Assembly: GCA_029263215.1 (NCBI GenBank)
Contig: JAJCXY010000109.1
Coordinates: forward strand, 1-48,737
From: Acidimicrobiales bacterium
GTDB lineage: Bacteria; Actinomycetota; Acidimicrobiia; Acidimicrobiales; Aldehydirespiratoraceae
Direction of reading: 5' to 3'
Length of the DNA stretch: 48,737 nucleotides
The position numbers and the translations under genes are program-made. Shown piece after piece: positions 1 through 8,134 of the stretch. A model generated the notes under the pieces. That model saw only the letters and a list, made by a program, of their open reading frames with translations. It did not search any database and was not told where the DNA came from. How positions within the stretch are numbered: the stretch's first letter is position 1; every line of letters starts with the position of its first letter.

Positions 1-1
1 A

Positions 2-1513
2 GCCGACACTTCCCAGACGAACGACGAACCCACTGCATCGACAAGTGCCGACGAACCCACTCCGCCCGCAACCACCGAAGCGGGTGAGGACCCCGTCGAC
101 TCAGCTGACACCGGATCGTCCAGCGAGTCAGCTGAAGAATCGGATGGTGCCACCTTCGATCTGACGATCACACCCAGCTCCGGCCTCAGCGACGGGCAGC
201 GCATCGAGTTCAGTGCCAACCTCTCACCCGACGATGTAATCGGGCTCACCGCGGAGATCTGTGCGGCTGGCAACTACACCGCCTGCACCCAGATCTCACC
301 GTTGTCGATGGTGCTTCCGAGCGACGACGTCACCGCATCGCTGATCATCCCTCGCCGCTTCAACACCGTCGCCGGTGGCGTGCACGACTGCGTCGTCAAC
401 TCGCCCTGCGAGCTCAGGGTATGGCTCACCCCACTGCAGGTAGAACCCGCATCCGCCCTCCTCGATTTCGACCCGTCCGCTCCGGTCCGCCCGACAGAAC
501 AGGTCACCCTCGTGCCGGACGGTCTCCACGGCACCCGGGCGGAGGTGACGGTCGTGAGCGACGATGTCACCGAGTACAACCTCATGCAATGCGTGATCGG
601 AGACAACTCGAGCTGCGAACCGCTGACGCGCCAGACCCAGACGACCACCTCCTCTGATCGTCTCAACCGCACCGCAACCATCCATCGAACGATCCTCACG
701 CCTTCCGGTTCCCACGATTGTGTCCTCGACGGCCCGTGTGAGCTGAGGGTGGTCACCTGGACCGATGTTCTCGTCGAGCCGATCCCCCTCGAATTCGATC
801 CCAGCTCCGAGCCCGTCGCCAACCCCGAGGCACTGGTGCGCCCGTCCACAGGTCTCGATGACGCCCAGTTGGTGGAGGTTCGACTCTCCCAGAGCACCGA
901 CTTCGAACCGGTGGCGGTCTTCTGTGAAATCGGTACCCCGGCGTGCATTCGCCTGGGAGGAATCGTGGCGGCAGACGGCACCGGCAGCGACTACTTCCGC
1001 CTGCCCCGACAGTTCTCGGTGCCAGTCATCGATGGTGCCGTCGACGTCGACTGCTCCAACGGTGCTTGCGAGATTCGGGTCCAAGACGAGAGAGGCACTA
1101 CCCGCCTGCCGGTCGAGTTCAAGCCTGGCGGCGATGCACGCCCGGCGCCGGAGATTGTGCTGGAAGCATCCGGCACACTCACTCGTGGCTCCTCAGCGAG
1201 GATCCACGGTCGCAACTTCTTGGTGGTCGACCCTCTCAGCACACCCAGGGTGGAACTCGCGCTCTGCTTCGTCGACGCCGCCGAACGGTCCTCCGGCCCC
1301 TGTGGCTTGCTGCGGGCCACGCCCTTCGTCATAGAACGCGACGGCTCGTTCGTCGCCGATGTCACCATCCCCACCGGAACCCTTTTCGCCCCGTTCGTGG
1401 GAAGTGAGACCGTCTGCACACCGGGGTGTCGAATCTTCGCCACTACCGAATACGACGGCCATGGCACATCTGCGATCGCCATCGATATCGAGGTGCAGCC
1501 CACCCCGGGCTAG
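2..1513 (+). CDS. Secreted protein with four tandem neocarzinostatin-like Ig domains (5' end missing)
   Basis: The frame is open from base 2, so the start and any signal peptide lie left of the window; 503 residues are visible. Residues 1-48 are a Thr/Ser/Glu/Pro-rich linker. Four repeats of about 100-120 residues follow, near 50-156, 166-265, 276-378 and 383-503. Repeat 1 opens with TITPSSGLSDGQ, very close to the start of the enediyne apoprotein neocarzinostatin. Each repeat carries two close cysteine pairs (for example C..NYTAC and DCVVNSPCELRV in repeat 1), matching the two disulfides of that family. The fold is a seven-strand Ig-like sandwich; in chromoproteins it binds an enediyne. No enediyne synthesis gene is present here, so a surface or adhesive role is more likely than drug binding (inference). 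It converges with the lipoprotein gene on the other strand, sharing the four bases of the two stop codons. Confidence 0.8.
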   Translation, partial: ADTSQTNDEPTASTSADEPTPPATTEAGEDPVDSADTGSSSESAEESDGATFDLTITPSSGLSDGQRIEFSANLSPDDVIGLTAEICAAGNYTACTQISPLSMVLPSDDVTASLIIPRRFNTVAGGVHDCVVNSPCELRVWLTPLQVEPASALLDFDPSAPVRPTEQVTLVPDGLHGTRAEVTVVSDDVTEYNLMQCVIGDNSSCEPLTRQTQTTTSSDRLNRTATIHRTILTPSGSHDCVLDGPCELRVVTWTDVLVEPIPLEFDPSSEPVANPEALVRPSTGLDDAQLVEVRLSQSTDFEPVAVFCEIGTPACIRLGGIVAADGTGSDYFRLPRQFSVPVIDGAVDVDCSNGACEIRVQDERGTTRLPVEFKPGGDARPAPEIVLEASGTLTRGSSARIHGRNFLVVDPLSTPRVELALCFVDAAERSSGPCGLLRATPFVIERDGSFVADVTIPTGTLFAPFVGSETVCTPGCRIFATTEYDGHGTSAIAIDIEVQPTPG

Positions 1514-3006
1514 CCCAGCTGGCTCAGATCCAGCGTGCCGTCGGAGCGGTGACGCAATCCGTCCATATCCGGGCCGATGCCGATCCGCACCTCGAACCGA
1601 CCGATCGGCAACAGGAGCCCTTCATCGAGCAGGGCCGCCTCCAGCGTCTCGATCAGCAGCGCTCGCCTCGCGGCGTTCAGTTCGGCACCGATAGCCCAGA
1701 CCAGCTCCGCGCGATCGTCCGAGTTCGATCCGAGGACATCGTCCACCCCGCCGGGTGTCGACACTCTCAGACTCGATTCCCCGCCGGCGGAACCTCCCGC
1801 CATCACCACAGGGAAGATGAGCGCTTCGCCGGATGCGATGCGGCTGGCGAATTCGCCCACGGACGACTCGATCAGAACCACTTCCAATCCGAGCTGCTCG
1901 AACTCCGTTGCCAGCGCGGCACCAACTGGAGCGAGAAGACCTTCAGGGGCATCAACGGTGACCTGGTCAGGAAGTCCAGCGGGAGCCTCGGCCGCGACCG
2001 GGTTGATCAATCCATCGAGCGAATCCACCGACTCCGTCGCGAAGACAGGATCGATCGCGCTCAGCAGGGCGCGGCGCAGATCGGCGTCGGCCAACCTCAC
2101 CGCTACCCCAACCCTGAGATCGAGGGGCTGGCGGATGATGTCGCCGGGGAGCTCATCACCGCCTTCGCCGGGAGCCAGAACCACCCAGTCGACCGCGTTG
2201 TCGGCCAAGAGATCTGCGGCGTTCGCTTCGAAGCGAACCAGCTCGATCGTGGCGACCAGCGCATCAGGATCGACGGCTGCGAGCACATCGGGATCACCGG
2301 TGTAGCGATACGCGCCCGTTGTGCGAATGGTGCCATCGGTGTCCGTGCCGTTGATCCCGAACGCAGGGGCCGCCAGAACATCGACGAGGAGCTCGTAGGG
2401 CCGGTCGAGTTCGATGACCAAGGTGGTGTCGTTGGGCGCGGAGATGCCCGCTACTCCGCCCGCCTCGCCGGTCATGTGGGCGGTCCATCCGGAGATCATC
2501 GTGAGCGACGTGGCCGCCTGATCCAGAGGACCTCTCCTCGCCACCGCCTCGAGAGAATGCATCATGTCGCGGGCACTGAGAGCGTCACCGGCACCATCGG
2601 TTAGACCTTCGGCGAAGACGAACGTCCAGGTGAGACGATCTTCGCTCACGAACCAACGCTCAGCCAGACCAGGCCCGATCGAACCATCACGGTTGAGAGC
2701 CGTGAGGCCCTCGTGGAGAAGGTCGGCCAACACCCTGGTGATCAGCGATGCAGGGCCTGCATCAGCCGGGTCGCCGCTCCATCCCGTACCCACGCCGAGA
2801 CGTAACACGATGGGCTCGCGAGCCTCGATCTCATCAGAGGGCCCGTCGCCGTCCGCATCCACCGCGCCGGACTCGTCGACGGTGTCAACCTGGCGAGCGG
2901 CGCCCTCCTCCTCGAGGGTCGGTCGAGCGCCGGCACACGCCGTGGCCAACAACCCGAAGGCGATGAGCAGCAGGAATCGACGGCTGGCTGACGTAACGCG
3001 AAGCAC
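1510..3006 (-). CDS. ABC transporter solute-binding lipoprotein, family 5 (peptide/nickel type)
   Basis: The 498-residue product has a short basic N-terminus, a hydrophobic stretch and a lipobox ending at Cys24, so it should be a membrane-anchored lipoprotein. The body follows the family 5 solute-binding pattern: an early 'LADLLHEGLTALNRDGSIGPGLAE'-type segment around residues 90-115, then the W-x-F-x-F-AEGL motif and the 'LSARDMMHSLEAV' helix typical of DppA/OppA-like proteins. Family members deliver peptides or other solutes to a permease. No permease or ATPase gene lies next to it, so it is an orphan here and its substrate cannot be told. The GTG start at 3006 is the only in-frame start ahead of the signal sequence. 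A GGAGG ribosome site lies just 3 nt upstream and is buried in a hairpin (3010-3042). The stop overlaps the convergent neighbour's stop by 4 bp. Confidence 0.85.
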   Translation of the reverse strand: MLRVTSASRRFLLLIAFGLLATACAGARPTLEEEGAARQVDTVDESGAVDADGDGPSDEIEAREPIVLRLGVGTGWSGDPADAGPASLITRVLADLLHEGLTALNRDGSIGPGLAERWFVSEDRLTWTFVFAEGLTDGAGDALSARDMMHSLEAVARRGPLDQAATSLTMISGWTAHMTGEAGGVAGISAPNDTTLVIELDRPYELLVDVLAAPAFGINGTDTDGTIRTTGAYRYTGDPDVLAAVDPDALVATIELVRFEANAADLLADNAVDWVVLAPGEGGDELPGDIIRQPLDLRVGVAVRLADADLRRALLSAIDPVFATESVDSLDGLINPVAAEAPAGLPDQVTVDAPEGLLAPVGAALATEFEQLGLEVVLIESSVGEFASRIASGEALIFPVVMAGGSAGGESSLRVSTPGGVDDVLGSNSDDRAELVWAIGAELNAARRALLIETLEAALLDEGLLLPIGRFEVRIGIGPDMDGLRHRSDGTLDLSQLG

Positions 3007-3009
3007 GTG

Positions 3010-3042
3010 CCTCCATCGGCCCGAACAGGGCCTGTCTGGAGG
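3010..3042 (-). promoter_or_regulatory. Hairpin that pairs with the ribosome site of the solute-binding lipoprotein gene
   Basis: Read on the minus strand, the leader is CCTCCA, gaca, GGCCC, tgttc, GGGCC, ga, TGGAGG, then cac and the GTG start at 3006. The outer stem (6 bp) pairs TGGAGG, the Shine-Dalgarno site, with CCTCCA; the inner stem has 5 GC pairs. It lies between secG (stop at 3052) and the lipoprotein start. It may act as a translational block, possibly opened by temperature, a ligand or a protein, or simply as an attenuating hairpin after secG. The pairing is directly visible; its function is inference. Confidence 0.5.
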
Positions 3043-3051
3043 GGTTGCCGG

Positions 3052-3285
3052 CTAGAAGATCAGGCCGTAAGCGACCGACGTGAAGCCGAATGTGATCGCA
3101 GCAATAACAGTGATCCGATCAAGGTTGCGCTCCACCACAGTGGAGCCTGCCGCGGCCGCGCCGGCACCGCCGCCGAACATGTCGGACAGGCCGCCTCCCT
3201 TACCGCTGTGCAAAAGCACGAGGAAGATCAGCATCAAGGCCGACAGTACGTGTAGCGGGGCAACGATCCAGATCACGTCGGACAC
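3052..3285 (-). CDS. secG: Preprotein translocase subunit SecG
   Basis: This 77-residue protein has two membrane segments (about residues 5-25 and 55-75) joined by a short glycine-rich cytoplasmic loop. The conserved LLHSGKGGGLSDMFGG motif at about residues 24-39 is diagnostic of SecG. SecG binds SecYE and helps the SecA motor push unfolded proteins through the translocon. The start is GTG (3285). It sits 66 bp downstream of tpiA on the same strand, the usual place for secG at the end of the gap-pgk-tpiA operon in actinobacteria. The only substrate-binding gene downstream is the lipoprotein 45 bp away. Confidence 0.95.
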   Translation of the reverse strand: MSDVIWIVAPLHVLSALMLIFLVLLHSGKGGGLSDMFGGGAGAAAAGSTVVERNLDRITVIAAITFGFTSVAYGLIF

Positions 3286-3351
3286 GATACCAGCGGACCT
3301 ATCGGGAAGGACATCACTGCAATACGGTGCGGGTCCGACTCCGCGACCGAG

Positions 3352-4134
3352 TTACTGGTAGAGCGGGAAACGAACTATGCGGGCGAAATCGTCGGGATCA
3401 AGGCTCGCGCCGCCCACGAGAGCACCGTCGATGTCGGGCTGGCCCATCAACTCCGGCGCATTGCCCGGCTTCACCGAACCTCCGTACTGGATCCGAACCC
3501 CACCGGCTGCGGCCGAACCCCATTGATCGCCAACCAGACCCCGGATGTAGCCACACATCTGCTGGGCATCCTCAGGAGTGGCCGTCTCGCCTGTGCCGAT
3601 CGCCCAGATCGGCTCGTAAGCCACCACCAGGGCCGCAACGACGTCGGCGGAGAAGCCCGCGAGGCTGCCCGCCACCTGCCCGGCAACTTTCGACTCAGCC
3701 TGACCGGCATTGCGCTCCTCGAGGGTTTCCCCCACACACACGATCGGGGTCATCCCCGCCGCGAGCACGGCCTTGGCCTTGGCATTGACGACCTCATCGG
3801 TTTCGCCGAACAGCTCGCGACGCTCGGAGTGGCCCACGATCACGTAGGTCACATCGAGTTTCGCGAGCATCGAAGGCGACACCTCACCGGTGTAGGCCCC
3901 ACTGTCGGCCTGGTGGACGTTTTGGGCTCCGAGCGCGATCGGAACGTCGTCGGCCTGCAGCACGGTCTGGACCGAACGGATATCGGTGAACGGCGGATGA
4001 ACCGACACATCGACGGCGGCGTAGTCGCCGCTCTCGAGTGCGTACGCCAGTTTCTGGATCGTCTGGATGGCCTCGAAGTGATTGTGGTTCATCTTCCAGT
4101 TGCCACTGATCAGCGGCTTGCGGTCATTCGCCAT
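3352..4134 (-). CDS. tpiA: Triosephosphate isomerase
   Basis: The 260-residue enzyme interconverts dihydroxyacetone phosphate and glyceraldehyde 3-phosphate in the cytosol. The N-terminal GNWKMN motif holds the catalytic lysine; VGHSERR holds the active-site histidine; [11 protein letters not shown] holds the catalytic glutamate and loop 6; and GGSVKPGNA near the C-terminus is the phosphate-binding loop. Length is close to the family norm (about 250-260). The ATG start at 4134 lies 11 bp inside the end of pgk, so translation is probably coupled. Together with pgk and gap it forms a standard glycolytic operon. Confidence 0.97.
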   Translation of the reverse strand: MANDRKPLISGNWKMNHNHFEAIQTIQKLAYALESGDYAAVDVSVHPPFTDIRSVQTVLQADDVPIALGAQNVHQADSGAYTGEVSPSMLAKLDVTYVIVGHSERRELFGETDEVVNAKAKAVLAAGMTPIVCVGETLEERNAGQAESKVAGQVAGSLAGFSADVVAALVVAYEPIWAIGTGETATPEDAQQMCGYIRGLVGDQWGSAAAGGVRIQYGGSVKPGNAPELMGQPDIDGALVGGASLDPDDFARIVRFPLYQ

Positions 4135-5254
4135 TGGGGGCTCCTCTCAAGGCCTCCAAGCCGGGTAGGTCGCCCTTCTCGATCAACTCGAGAGAAGCGC
4201 CACCACCGGTGGAGACGTGGTCCATTTCCTTGTCGACTCCGAATACCTTCGCGGCCGCAGCACTGTCTCCGCCACCAACTATCGTGAATGCCCGCGTCTG
4301 AGCCATCGCGTGGGCGACCGCGCCGGTGCCACCACCGAAGCGGGGATCCTCGAAGACACCCATCGGGCCGTTCCAGAGCACCGTGCCCGCCTCATGGATG
4401 ACATCGCCGAACTGAGCCGCGGAGCCAGGCCCGATGTCGACCCCCATCCAACCATCGGGGATGTTCACACCCATCTGGCGAACGTCGCCAGGAACGTCGG
4501 GATCAAACAGCTTCCCGCCGGGCCCGAGTGCGGTGATGTCGTAGGGCAAGTGGATGGTCTTCGGGCCGTCGAGCAATTCACGACAGGTGTCGACCATGTC
4601 GTCCTCGCACAACGACGCGCCGCTCGAGTGACCTTGGGCCTTCAGGAAGGTGAAGCACATCCCTCCGCCCACCACGAGACTGTCGACACTCTCGAGAAGA
4701 GCTTCGATCACCGCCAGCTTGTCGCTGACCTTGGAGCCACCCATCACCGCCACGAAGGGCCTTCGCGGCCGGTCTCTCAGCCCGCCCAGCACCTCCACCT
4801 CGCGCTGGAGCAGGCGGCCGGCCGCCGATGGCAGGTGCCGCGGCGGCCCCACGATCGAGGCATGGGCACGGTGCGAAGCGCCGAAGGCGTCGTTTACGTA
4901 GACATCGTGTCCCTCGATGAGACGGGCTACGAAATCCGGATCGTCGGCCGTCTCGCCGGGATCGAATCTGAGGTTGTCGAGCAATTCGACCTCGGGCACC
5001 AGCTCTGCCAGCCGGGCTCGCACCGGCTCCACCGAGAAGGCCGGATCGGGCACGCCCTTGGGCCTTCCCAGGTGGGTGCAAGCGGTGACCGACGCACCCG
5101 CTCCGAGCAGCCACCGGATCGTGGGTAGCGCGGCGCGAATGCGTAGATCGTCGCCGATCTCACCGTTGGCGATCGGCACGTTGAAGTCGGCCCTGAGCAG
5201 CACCGACTTCCCGTCGAGATCGCCCAGGTCCTCGAGGGACGGAACGGGCTTCAC
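4124..5254 (-). CDS. pgk: Phosphoglycerate kinase
   Basis: The 376-residue enzyme transfers phosphate from 1,3-bisphosphoglycerate to ADP, the first ATP-making step of glycolysis. Seen in order: LRADFNVP near the N-terminus, THLGRPKG, the DAFGASHRAHAS segment, VMGGSKVSDKLAVIEALL, and the C-terminal GGGDSAAAAK and STGGGASLELIE nucleotide-site motifs. It is slightly shorter than typical bacterial PGK (about 390-415). The reading frame stays open far upstream, but that part is out-of-frame gap sequence; the true start is the GTG at 5254. It overlaps the gap stop codon as GTGA, a 4-bp coupling signal. Confidence 0.97.
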   Translation of the reverse strand: MKPVPSLEDLGDLDGKSVLLRADFNVPIANGEIGDDLRIRAALPTIRWLLGAGASVTACTHLGRPKGVPDPAFSVEPVRARLAELVPEVELLDNLRFDPGETADDPDFVARLIEGHDVYVNDAFGASHRAHASIVGPPRHLPSAAGRLLQREVEVLGGLRDRPRRPFVAVMGGSKVSDKLAVIEALLESVDSLVVGGGMCFTFLKAQGHSSGASLCEDDMVDTCRELLDGPKTIHLPYDITALGPGGKLFDPDVPGDVRQMGVNIPDGWMGVDIGPGSAAQFGDVIHEAGTVLWNGPMGVFEDPRFGGGTGAVAHAMAQTRAFTIVGGGDSAAAAKVFGVDKEMDHVSTGGGASLELIEKGDLPGLEALRGAPNGE

Positions 5255-6354
5255 TTCTTCTTCGCCGAAGCCTTCTTCGCCGGCTTCTTCGCAACCTTCT
5301 TGGCCGCAACCTTTTTGGCGGTGGCCTTCTTGGCGGGACGCTTCTTGGCCTTCTTCTTGCCCACGATCATTGCGAGATCGACGAGGCGGTTGGAGTAGCC
5401 CATCTCGTTGTCGTACCAGCCGAAGATCTTGACCATCTTGCCCTGCGACATGGTGAGGCCGGAGTCGAAGGTGCAAGACGCCGCAGAACCGACGATGTCG
5501 GACGACACCAGCGCCTCTTCGGAGTAGACGAGCACCTTGCGCAGATCGCCACTCGACGCAGCCTTCTTGAAGGCGGCGTTGATCTGTTCGACCGATGCTT
5601 CCTTCTTGAGCATGCCAGTGAAGTCGGTAATCGACCCTGAAGGAATCGGCACCCGCAACGACATGCCGTCGAGGCGGCCCTGCATCTTCTTGATCACCAG
5701 ACCGGTGGCCCGGGCGGCTCCGGTGGAAGTGGGAACGATGTTGACCGCCGCCGCACGCGCCCGGCGTAGATCGGAATGGGGACCATCCACTAGCGACTGG
5801 TCGCCGGTGTAGGCGTGGATCGTGTTCATGAGTCCCTGCTCGACGCCGAAGGCATCGTCGAGAACCTTGATCATCGGCACGAAACAGTTGGTCGTGCACG
5901 ATGCGTTGGAGATCACATGGTGGCGATCCGGGTTGTAGGTGTGGTCGTTGACGCCCACTACGAACGTGGCGTCGCAGTCGCCGGAGGGCGCCGAGATGAT
6001 CACCTTCGGCCCGCCCGCCGTGCGATGCATCGAAGCGGCTTCCTTCTTGGTGAAGATGCCGGTCGACTCGATTACGACGTCGACGCCGAGATCGCCCCAC
6101 GGCAGATCCTCGGGGTTGCGTTCCGACAACACCTTCAGGGTGTCGCCATCAACATTGATGCCGCCACGGACCGCTCTGATCTTGCCGTCGAGTTGGCCCT
6201 GCACAGAGTCGTTCTTGAGCAGGTGCGCCATCGTCTCGAGTGATCCAAGATCGTTGACGGCGACAAAATCGATGTCGGCGCCCTGAGCCTTGGCGGCTCG
6301 AAAGAAGTTGCGGCCGATCCGGCCGAAGCCGTTGATGCCGACGCGTACGGTCAT
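5251..6354 (-). CDS. gap: Glyceraldehyde-3-phosphate dehydrogenase with a lysine/alanine-rich C-terminal tail
   Basis: Residues 1-331 are a complete NAD-type GAPDH: GINGFGRIGRN Rossmann motif at the start, catalytic Cys153 in ASCTTNC, HAYTGDQ, the STGAARA phosphate site and the closing WYDNEMGYSNRLVDL. The enzyme oxidises glyceraldehyde 3-phosphate with phosphate. Residues 332-367 are an added tail made almost wholly of Lys, Ala, Pro, Val and Ser, with 18 lysines in 36 residues in KKA/AKK repeats. It resembles the C-termini of histone H1 and mycobacterial HupB, and is absent from ordinary GAPDH (about 335 residues). The final codons run into the pgk start with a 4-bp GTGA overlap, so the tail is not a readthrough into an intergenic gap. 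What it does is unknown; nucleic-acid or anionic-surface binding is a guess. Confidence 0.96.
   Translation of the reverse strand: MTVRVGINGFGRIGRNFFRAAKAQGADIDFVAVNDLGSLETMAHLLKNDSVQGQLDGKIRAVRGGINVDGDTLKVLSERNPEDLPWGDLGVDVVIESTGIFTKKEAASMHRTAGGPKVIISAPSGDCDATFVVGVNDHTYNPDRHHVISNASCTTNCFVPMIKVLDDAFGVEQGLMNTIHAYTGDQSLVDGPHSDLRRARAAAVNIVPTSTGAARATGLVIKKMQGRLDGMSLRVPIPSGSITDFTGMLKKEASVEQINAAFKKAASSGDLRKVLVYSEEALVSSDIVGSAASCTFDSGLTMSQGKMVKIFGWYDNEMGYSNRLVDLAMIVGKKKAKKRPAKKATAKKVAAKKVAKKPAKKASAKKK
5254..5361 (-). repeat. Lysine-codon-rich repeat encoding the GAPDH tail
   Basis: The last 36 sense codons of gap are short imperfect repeats, mostly AAG-AAG followed by GCC, GCG or GTT, giving repeated AKK units. 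It is a low-complexity coding repeat of the kind prone to length change by slippage. It contains no frameshift: the frame continues from the GAPDH core to a TGA at 5251-5253. Confidence 0.7.
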
Positions 6355-6404
6355 GGTGGGAGTCTCCCTGGTTGTCTGTCTTCGCAGACCTTACCCAGAG
6401 CGGG

Positions 6405-7274
6405 TCAGGTTGGAACGCCGGTGAGCAACTCCGACAGCGCTGTCGCCAACCTCGCCGCGTCGTGCACGTCCGGCGAGCTGCCGGCGAGGGGGGCTCGTCG
6501 CACCAACTGGCGTAGTTCGATGGGCACTTCCGCATCGTCTCCGGCCAAAACGACGTCGGGATCGACTCCGTGACGGCGCACCGCCGCCACATGATCGGCA
6601 AGATCGTAGTCGGGGGTCTCACTGGCTTCCGCGGCCAGATTCGCCACATAGACCACCAGCGCCCGGCTCGCCTCGATGGCGCGCCGGATCTCGGGGACCG
6701 CCGCCGCCAGCACACTGGTGTAGAGCGAACCGGGACCCAGGATCACCAGATCAGCGGCGTGAATCGCAGTGCTCACCTCCACCGGCACCGCAGGATCCTC
6801 CGGGTTGAAGCGAAGCCGTTCGATTGCGGCGCTCTCACTCACCGCAACCTGGCCGCGGACGGTACCTCGTGCGGCAGTGGCGAGGAGATCCACCCGGCCA
6901 TGGGTGGCTGGAAGAACGCGACCTCGCGCCCCCACCATCTCCACGAGAGTGTCCATCACCACCACCGGATCGTCGGCGAGTTCCAACATCGACGCAAGCA
7001 ACACATTGCCGGCCGGATGCCCCGCCAGAGCACCCGTGGCGAAGCGATGCTCCAAGGAATCACGGACCAAGCCCGGCGGGGTGAGCGCAACCAGGCATCG
7101 GCGCATGTCGCCCGGCGCGATGATTCCGAGCTCTCGGCGCAGTCGGCCGCTCGACCCGCCGTCGTCGGCGACCGATACAACCGCGGTGAGTTGATCACAC
7201 TGGTCGACCAGGGCCTCGAGGATGGTGGCAAGACCATGGCCACCACCGATGGCGACGACGTTGGGTCCGCTCAC
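6405..7274 (-). CDS. yvcK: YvcK/CofD-like protein (gluconeogenesis factor)
   Basis: The 289-residue protein opens with VAIGGGHGLATIL, the glycine-rich nucleotide-sugar site of the CofD/YvcK family, followed by VSVADDGGSSGRLR and ILGPGSLYTSVL, both family signatures. In Firmicutes and mycobacteria YvcK binds UDP-sugars and is needed for cell-wall precursor supply and growth on gluconeogenic carbon. The GTG start overlaps the rapZ stop by 4 bp (GTGA at 7271-7274), and gap lies 50 bp downstream. In most Gram-positive genomes whiA sits directly after yvcK; it is absent from this spot. Function is assigned from the family; no enzyme activity is firmly known. Confidence 0.93.
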   Translation of the reverse strand: MSGPNVVAIGGGHGLATILEALVDQCDQLTAVVSVADDGGSSGRLRRELGIIAPGDMRRCLVALTPPGLVRDSLEHRFATGALAGHPAGNVLLASMLELADDPVVVMDTLVEMVGARGRVLPATHGRVDLLATAARGTVRGQVAVSESAAIERLRFNPEDPAVPVEVSTAIHAADLVILGPGSLYTSVLAAAVPEIRRAIEASRALVVYVANLAAEASETPDYDLADHVAAVRRHGVDPDVVLAGDDAEVPIELRQLVRRAPLAGSSPDVHDAARLATALSELLTGVPT

Positions 7275-8134
7275 TTTTCGATGTCCCGGTGCACCACAGC
7301 CGGCGCGTGGCCGAGGCGATCGAGGGTTTCGGCCATGCGCTCGGCGATCGCCACCGAGCGATGCCTGCCTCCGGTGCAGCCGAACGCCACAGTCAGGTAC
7401 GACTTACCCTCCTGGACATAGAAGGGCAGGATGAGAGCCAGAAGGCGCTCGAGGCGGGTGAGGAAGGCGCCGGTCACAGGCTGTTCAAGCACATACTTCG
7501 CAACGGCCGGGTCCAAGCCGGTGAGGGGTCTCAACTCCTCGATCCAATGAGGATTGGGGAGGAAGCGGCAGTCGAGCACAAGGTCGACGTCGAGCGGAAG
7601 CCCATGCTTGTACCCGAACGAGGTGACCGTGGTGCGCATGTGATGCTCACCACCGCCGCCTCCGAAGACATCGACCATCCGGTCGCGGAGCTGGTGGACA
7701 TTGAAGTCGGAGGTGTCGATCACAAGGTCGGCCTCGGCCCTGATCGGCTCGAGGGCATAACGCTCAGCCTCGATGACCTCTCCGAGGGTCCCGCTGGTGC
7801 CTTCCGCCTCGCCAAAGGGGTGGCGGCGACGGGTCGACTCATATCGGCGAACGAGCACATCGGTGGACGCGTCGAGAAACACCAGTTGGAGGCGTTCGAC
7901 CTGGCTGCGGAGAGCCCCGATGAGAGGAACAACCTCGTCGTGATATCTGCCCGACCCCACGACGAGGGCCAGACGATCACCGGTGGGTCCTGATCCGTCG
8001 GCGAGTTCGGCGACCTTGGGAATCAGCGACGGTGGGAGATTGTCCATGACGAACCAGCCGAGATCCTCGAGATTGTTCGCGGCCACGCTCCGACCGGCTC
8101 CCGACATTCCTGCGATAACCACGAGTTCACTCAC
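7271..8134 (-). CDS. rapZ: RapZ/YvcJ-family nucleotide-binding protein
   Basis: The 287-residue protein has the P-loop GMSGAGRS at residues 9-16, then NLEDLGWFVMDNLPPSL, DASTDVLVRRYESTRRRHP and, near the end, VAFGCTGGRHRSVAIAE, all hallmarks of this P-loop family. In E. coli RapZ steers RNase E to the GlmZ sRNA and so controls glucosamine-6-phosphate synthesis; in Gram-positives the YvcJ form binds and hydrolyses nucleotides, with a less clear role. It starts with GTG at 8134, overlapping the methyltransferase stop by 4 bp, and its own stop overlaps yvcK by 4 bp. The uvrC-rapZ-yvcK order is ancient in actinobacteria, although two genes separate uvrC from rapZ here. Confidence 0.94.
   Translation of the reverse strand: MSELVVIAGMSGAGRSVAANNLEDLGWFVMDNLPPSLIPKVAELADGSGPTGDRLALVVGSGRYHDEVVPLIGALRSQVERLQLVFLDASTDVLVRRYESTRRRHPFGEAEGTSGTLGEVIEAERYALEPIRAEADLVIDTSDFNVHQLRDRMVDVFGGGGGEHHMRTTVTSFGYKHGLPLDVDLVLDCRFLPNPHWIEELRPLTGLDPAVAKYVLEQPVTGAFLTRLERLLALILPFYVQEGKSYLTVAFGCTGGRHRSVAIAERMAETLDRLGHAPAVVHRDIEK

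Noticed and set aside
2..1513. Enediyne biosynthesis locus
   Set aside because: No polyketide synthase or tailoring genes are present; only the apoprotein-like fold is.
1426..2604. 392-codon open frame on the plus strand
   Set aside because: It is antisense to the solute-binding lipoprotein and rich in the Arg/Asp/Gln bias of shadow frames.
5255..6100. Extension of pgk upstream to 6100
   Set aside because: That part is an out-of-frame reading of gap with no pgk-like sequence; pgk begins at the GTG at 5254.
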